Shown here: positions 57,760-64,000 of the stretch, piece after piece | Numbering within the stretch: position 1 is the first letter of the stretch | Layout of the letters: each line of letters starts with the position of its first letter | Source of the DNA: Lineus longissimus | Taxonomy: Eukaryota > Nemertea > Pilidiophora > Heteronemertea > Lineidae | Assembly (NCBI RefSeq): GCF_910592395.1 | Contig: NC_088309.1 | Span: 29,080,599-29,144,598 of the forward strand | DNA length: 64,000 nucleotides | Direction of reading: 5' to 3' | Translations under genes and position numbers: made by a program | The notes under the pieces: model-generated | What the model was told of the DNA's origin: nothing | Databases searched by the model: none | What the model saw: only the letters and a program-made list of their open reading frames with translations

Positions 57760-58654
57760 GTACATTTGCATTTTTTTTCACTCAATTCGCGTGTTTTGAA
57801 AAAATGATGCAATGCAATGCATTGGTTTGTGATGAAGGAAAAACGATTCTGACAAAAATAAATTTCCTGGAAATTCACAAGTCCAACCAAAAATCTATAT
57901 CATTCACATTCCCATGTATGAATCTCTCCTAAACACTTTGTCTACGTGTTTTTTACCAGATACAAACATGATTCCAGCAGCAGTGAAAACTCAGGTACCA
58001 CATTGAATGTTCTCTTTATAGACATGATGATTGCAGGGTTGGGGATTCCCATCATCACTTTTCAAAACTTTTTCATTTTTTAAGATAGACCCCTACAACC
58101 TGCGAGAAAGTTGTTCAGAATCGAAAGGAGATCATTTTAAGCTTTAGTTCATCGAAATCGGTCTATCGGTTTAAATTTTATGAGAGTTTAAAAATTGTAC
58201 ACTGTTTCATTGAAATGGCATTAGTCAAAAGTAGCAGCGCCATCTGCGATCTACCGGTGGCGGGAATCGGAACTACATTACTGTAGGCAGCCATTTTGAT
58301 TTTTTTTTTGGCAGTCAGGGACAACACCCCTGGGCCAAAGTCAATGAAGGAGACCTCCGTTTAACAAAATCACCTCAATTCGTGATCACACGTGACCATA
58401 CAATTAATTTATTCATCAATCCATATGATAGTTGACCTTTCGACCCCCTATGCATATATAATAAGGTAACGTTGTATATGCATAAGGAATTGTTCCTTTC
58501 GTAGTACATTGTGTAGGCAAATATTGTGAAAATGGCCAAAATTCACAGTAGGCACGGACATAGATACGTCATAACCTATGTCTCTGCCTACTGCGAACTA
58601 CTAGCGCCACTCTGGTGGTGGAGTGGTGGAAGTTGAAACTAGAGAAAGTCACAA
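57757..58654 (+). mobile_element. ~1 kb dispersed element, copy h (outside the arrays)
   Basis: Same element as in the arrays, but with different flanks: gattgtttcaaa before and gagactgag after. It lacks a ~38 bp internal block (acccttacccctgtattacc onward) and the last ~95 bp present in array copies, and has an extended T run near 58,300. Being solitary, it shows the element's minimal boundaries. Confidence 0.8.
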
Positions 58655-58735
58655 GAGACTGAGAAAAAAAGACTACATGCTTTTGTTTTATGAAATGTTT
58701 TTTATTCAACTTCCTCTTTCACAAAATATAAATTA

Positions 58736-58880
58736 GTGGAGTAGTTCTTCCATTATATCAAATTCATGACATGAACACAGGAGTTTATATCGGATAAAGC
58801 TATTCAAATTAGTGGTTGTTCTTCCATTGTATCGAATTCATGACATGAATATGAGTCAATATTGGGTAAAGCTGTAGTTT
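58736..58880 (-). repeat. Tandem duplication of the 3' end of the primase-helicase gene
   Basis: 58,736-58,803 is a diverged copy of 58,810-58,880, which encodes the last ~24 codons (SCHEFDTMEEQPLI). The outer copy would read SCHEFDIMEELLH and has its own stop. The first stop makes it non-coding 3' flank. The AATAAA of the minus strand is at about 58,692. Confidence 0.75.
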
Positions 58881-61800
58881 TTTCTTCTTTCCTGTTGAAA
58901 CGTTCTTTGTATGGCACTACAACAGAGAAATCTGTCTCACGACCATTGCCATCGACGCTCGGCAGAAATTTCTTTCTGACAGGTGATGCATCAGCAATGT
59001 TCTTGTCCGTTTGAGATTCAGAATATGGTCGTTTTCGGTGACGAAAGTTTATCATGTTGTAGTTAACTACATTGACGATCAGTTTGTCTGCATCTTCTCT
59101 GTATACCGCGGGGGATTCTTTCTCCATTTCATCGGCAAGGAATTTTACTAGTTTTGAACCGCATCGTTTTGCACTGTTTATAGATGTTAATATTTTTGTC
59201 TGTGAATCATCGTTGCTAGAACTGTAGAAGTGATGACTCGGTTCGACGTATTTATCGCTATTCATATCGAACATGGAATAGGCTACTTTCAGTGCTTCTC
59301 TGGTCTGGACTTTTCCATTTAGCGGGCTTACTCGTTGATCATAATTGGCCCTGTAATGATCGGTTTGATATTTCAACATACTGTTGTATCTCGATGGTAG
59401 CGTAGTCTGGATGAAATTCAATTGTTTTTCCATCACGTGTCTTTTCGATTTGTATGAAACCGTCCTGACTGCAAAGTACAGTGTTTTACTGGTGATCGAT
59501 CTCACTCTTGCCGTTAACTGAATCATGTCAGGCAACGATGGACATCCTTTAGACATTGTAACCATGAAATACGCTTCGTCGAAGGCATCTGGTTTCTCGT
59601 AGGAAGGACCTGCTCCCATGGCATTCGAAAAAATCACTACTCTGGCATCGTTTATGTATTTAGACACTGCAGCGTCCTTGTCATCAGAATTTCGCAATGT
59701 CCATGCAGTGACTGGAACGCTGTCTGGGATAACCGGTTTCTCGGTCCAACCAGTAATTGCTGCAATGTCATTAACTAAACTGTGTGCATCACGTGCAGAA
59801 GAGGTGTAGATGACAATCTTTTTTTCTTCCTCCAGAAGCGCATAAAGAATCCTCGATCGTAGCATTGCATGGTCTTGAAATTCGACCAATTGATCGAAAA
59901 CCGGGCCGTAGATCGGGTTAGGCGCTACAACAATATTGATGGGATCCATCTGTATAGCGACACGATTCGTATCTGGATTGTATCGAAACGAATTCTCTTC
60001 TATTTTCAATTTATACTTTCTTTGCGAGATCCACCGTTTCCAGGATTTGATGTCTTGTAATTTGTCACCATCGCTTATGGGTAATTTCACTGCAAGTTTG
60101 ACATCTGTTGCGTTTTGATTCAAAATATTAGAGAGTGTATCCTGCCAAGTCCACATGTCGGTGAATGCAGATACCATGTTCTCTGTCATTCTAGCCTCTA
60201 AAAAGAACACTAGTCTGCATCTCTGCATTCTCTTTCTGACGTCATCCATCAGCATCAAATCATTTGACATGTTCATCACACCACCTTCCTCCACTGCTGT
60301 ATCCTTACAACGACTCCAGTGCATGAACATGTTTCCCACGGACATGGCAAGTTCGTCCACAATTAAAATATCGTTATCTTCCGGTGTACAGTTAATTGAA
60401 TTAATACATGCGGAATGAAACTTTCCTTGATTGTTTTTCTGTTCTTCGGACGACAACGTGATATTGTAACGGTCTCCGGTGTTCATGCTTTGTTCTTCCA
60501 GCCATTTAAATTTATCATCGGATCCGTGGTGATAAAGCATTACATCAAAGCTAGCTCTGTCATATTTCACCGGTTTAAGTGTTTTCATTTTATTAGCCGT
60601 TTTCTGCGCCAACAATTGCCTCGGTGCTAGATATGTCACATTTTTAACGTGACCTTGCCTGAGTTGGTTAGTAACAAATTGTAAGACTGCATTTGTTTTA
60701 CCAACGCCCATTCTACCAGTTAACAGGAACAACCTTCTACGTTCGTTCTGCGTCTTGGCAAATTTGTTGTCTTGTGATGTGATATCCTCGATGAAACCTC
60801 TCAACTGGTCACCAGTTTGCAATGGTGTCCATCCGTTAGCTTTAGCGGGAAAAGCGTACGTGTCATCTATGCTGTCTGCAATTCTCAAGTTGCCTGGCCG
60901 GCAATCTTCGATCTTTCTACGCAGAGTTTGTCGAATGAATTCTATGGCGTACCCACATCTGATTCTATCGCCACACTTGTTTTTATCGCCGATGGCATCT
61001 TTGAGCAATCGTTCTGCTTTTGTGTCAGAGGACATGTTCATCCAGGCTTTTAATTTGTCTTTGTTCAAAGATCCATCCGTCGACAAACACAGCGAATGTA
61101 AAATAGGTAAAAAGAATGATGCAAAGTCGACGTCACGCAATGCGTTTGCATCTATAGCGTCAGCTATGTCTTTATCTGATTTTATCATCAACTTGCCCTT
61201 GGTATCTTCGGAGGTTTTGACATAAGTAAAAAGTTTGTCCTCGTCAATCTCTTTTCTTACTTTTTCTTTATCCCAGTTGAGCAAGGATAGTGATTTCCTC
61301 GACATTTTTACACAAGTATCTGGACTTTTGTGAACGATGACCGAAGAATCTTTGCATATGTCGTCTAAAATTTCTTCTGTTACTGTGACTTCTGCTCTAT
61401 CTGGTTGCAGAATAGTCATGTGACCGTCATTGGTGAACGACGATGGTGACATGGGTTTGAGTTTAACACCACCAACACCAGCTTTGCTTTGTCCTATCAG
61501 TCGGAAATTTCGGTTTCTCGTATAAACCTTAGTATCGATGACGCATTTGGTTTTTCCTTTGCCGTTGGTATAGAATAGTTTTTCTTGTTGCTGTTGTGAA
61601 AACCACTCTACAAATGCTAGAACGAAAAATCTCATATTTGTTTTTACGTCTTTGAAAATGGCTTGTGGAAATACTACGTGGTAACTATATTTCGTTTCCT
61701 TTCTATTCGATTCCAGGATAATTACATCGTCAAACGTATCTCTGCGTTCGGAAAACTGTCGCAATCCCTCTATCAAACCATTAACGTCTACCGGTCCATG

Positions 61801-62088
61801 CTCCCATGGGCAATCTATGTCCAGATAGAATCTAGTTGGTCTGTTTTCAAGCAGCACTTCGTAAAGGTGATGATCTTTTTCCAGCACAGACATAAAGTGT
61901 CTCCCACATTGACTGTTCTTGGTTACTGCTGCATCACACTTCTCAGTCTCTTTTATCGTCAAAAACAACTTTGTGCCATTGCCAGCACTGGTGTCTTGAG
62001 CAAACACCTTTCCATTTTGTGCCTGTATAGCGTCGTCTTGTCTTTGGTAATGGATAATTTTGAATACATCAGTCGATTTTAGTAACAT
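58804..62088 (-). CDS. AEP primase - UL9/origin-binding-type SF2 helicase fusion (1,094 aa)
   Basis: A single uninterrupted ORF from ATG 62,088. The N-terminal primase of the archaeo-eukaryotic (AEP, herpes/pox-like) superfamily has motif I FYLDIDCPW (D90, D92), motif II SYHVVFP (S135, H137) and motif III IDTKVYTRNRNFRL (D185). A central region has clustered cysteines (CGDRIRCGY, ~372-379). The C-terminal SF2 helicase of the herpes origin-binding family has Walker A GRMGVGKT (458-465), motif Ia LAPRQLLAQ, Walker B IVDEL (D578, E579), motif III FFLEARMT, motif V VVIFSNAMGAGPSY and motif VI QLTARVR (857-863). All catalytic residues are present. Length and order match the asfarvirus F1055L-type architecture. 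Expected role: origin unwinding and primer synthesis in viral DNA replication. A TATA-like CTATAAGG lies about 95 bp upstream. Confidence 0.9.
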   Translation of the reverse strand: MLLKSTDVFKIIHYQRQDDAIQAQNGKVFAQDTSAGNGTKLFLTIKETEKCDAAVTKNSQCGRHFMSVLEKDHHLYEVLLENRPTRFYLDIDCPWEHGPVDVNGLIEGLRQFSERRDTFDDVIILESNRKETKYSYHVVFPQAIFKDVKTNMRFFVLAFVEWFSQQQQEKLFYTNGKGKTKCVIDTKVYTRNRNFRLIGQSKAGVGGVKLKPMSPSSFTNDGHMTILQPDRAEVTVTEEILDDICKDSSVIVHKSPDTCVKMSRKSLSLLNWDKEKVRKEIDEDKLFTYVKTSEDTKGKLMIKSDKDIADAIDANALRDVDFASFFLPILHSLCLSTDGSLNKDKLKAWMNMSSDTKAERLLKDAIGDKNKCGDRIRCGYAIEFIRQTLRRKIEDCRPGNLRIADSIDDTYAFPAKANGWTPLQTGDQLRGFIEDITSQDNKFAKTQNERRRLFLLTGRMGVGKTNAVLQFVTNQLRQGHVKNVTYLAPRQLLAQKTANKMKTLKPVKYDRASFDVMLYHHGSDDKFKWLEEQSMNTGDRYNITLSSEEQKNNQGKFHSACINSINCTPEDNDILIVDELAMSVGNMFMHWSRCKDTAVEEGGVMNMSNDLMLMDDVRKRMQRCRLVFFLEARMTENMVSAFTDMWTWQDTLSNILNQNATDVKLAVKLPISDGDKLQDIKSWKRWISQRKYKLKIEENSFRYNPDTNRVAIQMDPINIVVAPNPIYGPVFDQLVEFQDHAMLRSRILYALLEEEKKIVIYTSSARDAHSLVNDIAAITGWTEKPVIPDSVPVTAWTLRNSDDKDAAVSKYINDARVVIFSNAMGAGPSYEKPDAFDEAYFMVTMSKGCPSLPDMIQLTARVRSITSKTLYFAVRTVSYKSKRHVMEKQLNFIQTTLPSRYNSMLKYQTDHYRANYDQRVSPLNGKVQTREALKVAYSMFDMNSDKYVEPSHHFYSSSNDDSQTKILTSINSAKRCGSKLVKFLADEMEKESPAVYREDADKLIVNVVNYNMINFRHRKRPYSESQTDKNIADASPVRKKFLPSVDGNGRETDFSVVVPYKERFNRKEEKTTALPNIDSYSCHEFDTMEEQPLI

Positions 62089-62178
62089 CTTGATTGGAGG
62101 CTACTGTTGAATATACTGTTGGATGAGTGTCTGTGTACACGGTTAATGTAGAAAATGGTTACCTATCAGTTGCTTTAC

Positions 62179-62186
62179 CTTATAGT
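62179..62186 (-). promoter_or_regulatory. TATA-like box of the primase-helicase gene
   Basis: CTATAAGG on the minus strand, ~95 bp before the ATG. It spans the junction where the duplicated fragment of the 472-residue gene begins. In the parental sequence (56,197 region) the same place reads ctagttgc, with no TATA. Confidence 0.4.
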
Positions 62187-62547
62187 TGCTTTTGACCGCC
62201 ACCGCCGCCGATGCTCGTCTCTTTGTGAATTGTATCTTCTATGTGTTAATTTGCTCTTTTCGGTACATAGCCTATCGATAGGGGAAGATGTTTTTTTCAT
62301 AAAGTCGTGGTCTGATATCTTGGTAACGTCCAACACGTCCAACCTGAATCTAGACACCCGGACACCTTTCTTGATTTTGGAAAATTGTTCTCTCTGTATA
62401 AGTATTCTCCCCCGGCTTGACACGGAGGTCACAAACGATACATCATCCCAGTTGAACATATCATTGCCACCACTACCATTACCGTACCAAAATACTCGAA
62501 TCGTTTCCCTTCTGGCAACTTGCTCTGAAGACCAATTTACACGCTCA
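62183..62547 (-). pseudogene. Internally deleted duplicate of the 472-aa gene
   Basis: Matches 56,198-56,250 and then jumps to about 56,501-56,811, so ~250 bp are missing, with few substitutions elsewhere. A 94-codon frame remains, containing DDVSFVTSVSSRGRI as in the parent. It has no own start or full domain. Confidence 0.85.
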
Positions 62548-62619
62548 CTATCCAGGTGGTGGACACTATCCAGAGTTGTCTGTGGTGGACACTATCCGCG
62601 GGTGTCTGCAATTGGTTAT

Positions 62620-63195
62620 AGGGCCGTGCAAGCGCCTACATCACCAAAAAGTGCAGTCCCAAAATATTTTTGATTTTGAAATTATTTGTGAAAAATTTTC
62701 AACTGACTGAGTGATGAAAAAATTTCAGAGTACAAAAATTTTTTTCTTTACAAAATTTTTTTTTTGGCTCAAAATGCACCTACATCACCAAAACGTGCAG
62801 TCCCAAAATATTTTTGATTTTGAAATTTGTGAAAAATTTTCAACTGACTGAGTGATGAAAAAATTTCAAAGTACAAAAATTTTTTTCTTTACAAAATTTT
62901 TTTTTTGGCTCAAAATGCACGTACATACATCACCAAAAACGTGCAGTCCCAAAATATTTTTGATTTTGAAAATTTTGAAAAATTTTCAACTGACTGAGTG
63001 ATGAAAAAATTTCAAAGTACAAAAATTTTTTTCTTTACAAAATGTTTTTTTCCTCAAAATGCACACACATCACCAAAACGTGCAGTCCCAAAATATTTTT
63101 GATTTTGAAAATTTTGAAAAATTTTCAACTGAGTGATGAAAAAATTTCTAAGTACAAAAATTTTTTTCTTTACAAAAATTTTTTTTTGGCTCAAA
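62620..63195. repeat. ~142 bp tandem repeat, copy set B
   Basis: About four units (caactgactgag at roughly 62,698, 62,840, 62,986 and 63,126), same family and orientation as 49,940-50,295. Units differ by small indels and T-run length. Confidence 0.9.
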
Positions 63196-63510
63196 ATGCA
63201 CCTACGTCGTCACGATGCAAGTGGTACACGAATTTCCTTTCCGAGAAATCCATATACCCATCTGACCAATTGACGATACTGCTGCTGCCTATAGCAAGCC
63301 AATGCTGTGGCCAGGACATATTCGTCCAACGTTACATTGTCGAACCCCCTGTGTTCGGGCAATTCACATAATCTCGGGTCACAATAATCGATTACAAATT
63401 CAAATTCAAATTCAAAGCAGTTTATTGAGCCAAATGAATACTACATTCATATAGGTAGAAAATACAATAAACTGGTGCGGCGCGGGATAGAGAGAAGAAG
63501 CAGAGAGAAG
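63195..63510 (-). pseudogene. Second copy of the Gln-rich ORF region
   Basis: Direct repeat of 50,305-50,745 (gtcgtcacgatgcaagtggt ... agagagaagaagcagag). It lacks the ~90 bp middle and most of the CAG run and has a 4 bp deletion, so the frame is lost. Confidence 0.8.
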
Positions 63511-64000
63511 TAAACAGGCAGGGATCTGTCTTAGAAAATATGTACCCTGACCGTTAGCGTGCGGAGGTAAGAACACAAGCAAGTTACTGTTAATACAGGT
63601 ACAAGGATAAAGATCAATCTTTGATATATTAATCAATTCTCATGTTGCAAAAAACATGTAGCCAAAAGCAGTAGAAAACAAATTATGCGTTTTTTATTTA
63701 TGTTGACGAGGATTGTAAATGATCGACTAATGCTAATTAAAAATCTTCTCCTTGAGCCTATCACTCAAAGGCCAGTCTGTCATTACGAGATATCTACTTA
63801 CTGCTGACATGACCTATAACCCAGGGCATGACTCACATAATTATCAGCCCGTTTTAAATCATGTACGCGATAGCCACAGCTCACCAACGCCACTCCTGCG
63901 GCAAGAAACGTTCATAGACTATTGACCATATGTGTACACAACCATGAGTGTACAAACATCTAAATCATGTCTAGAAGCACCCAAACAACGAAAATATCGC
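63511..64000. other. Non-coding right edge
   Basis: Sequence after the direct repeat ends. No gene, repeat or RNA recognised. Confidence 0.4.

Noticed and set aside
59618-62082. Plus-strand ORFs up to 156 codons
   Set aside because: Antisense to the primase-helicase, whose motifs fix the coding strand.

Overview
The window looks like nuclear DNA of an invertebrate metazoan: genes with GT-AG introns and phase-matched exons, a decayed LINE, MITE-like elements, microsatellites and large tandem arrays. A marine invertebrate such as a lancelet or mollusc would fit, but nothing in the sequence fixes the species. Set into this DNA are two clusters of long intronless genes that look like integrated remnants of a large double-stranded DNA virus. 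They are compact, partly overlapping, arranged divergently and convergently, rich in homopolymer tracts, and include a viral-type primase-helicase.

Layout. (1) 1-19,246 is a dense array of tandem and higher-order repeats. Basic unit steps are about 0.67-1.07 kb and the higher-order period is about 3.17 kb. It carries 14 copies of an exon-like cassette (coding sense on the minus strand) and five copies of a ~1 kb inserted element. (2) 19,246-20,418 is a unique flank, repeated in inverted orientation at 35,577-36,772 and followed there by a shorter copy of the array (36,772-42,920). Together these form a giant inverted repeat around a ~15 kb spacer. (3) The spacer holds the left virus-like cluster (20,807-26,520): a divergent gene pair and a third gene that share a duplicated 134 bp upstream segment. 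It also holds a MITE/hairpin complex, a decayed LINE (about 27,250-29,330), a four-exon minus-strand gene ending in a Ulp1-type (C48) cysteine protease domain (29,598-33,257), and plus-strand exons (34,691-35,463) of a second Ulp1-like gene that are cut off near the inverted-repeat boundary. (4) 43,084-48,500 is ordinary host-like DNA with a few candidate exons and simple repeats. (5) 48,534-63,510 is the right virus-like cluster. It contains a broken primase paralogue, an HMG-box protein, two cysteine-rich unknowns, a possible ESCRT-III-like protein, an overlapping unknown gene, and a 1,094-residue fusion of an archaeo-eukaryotic primase (AEP) with a UL9/origin-binding-type SF2 helicase. ~142 bp tandem repeats and a shared gene fragment occur as direct repeats on both sides of the main part of this cluster.

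How it may fit together. The AEP-UL9 fusion is a replication-initiation enzyme known from large DNA viruses; asfarvirus F1055L-type proteins and the herpesvirus origin-binding helicase are the reference families. The HMG-box and ESCRT-III-like proteins would suit DNA binding or packaging and membrane or egress roles, but those are inferences. Rearrangement is clear: a broken primase paralogue, a duplicated and internally deleted copy of the 472-residue gene, and a 162 bp viral fragment at the end of the repeat array 15 kb away that shares a deleted junction with the cluster. The element is therefore best read as an old, rearranged endogenous virus-like insertion that has exchanged sequence with a local repeat array. 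The largest genes are still fully open.
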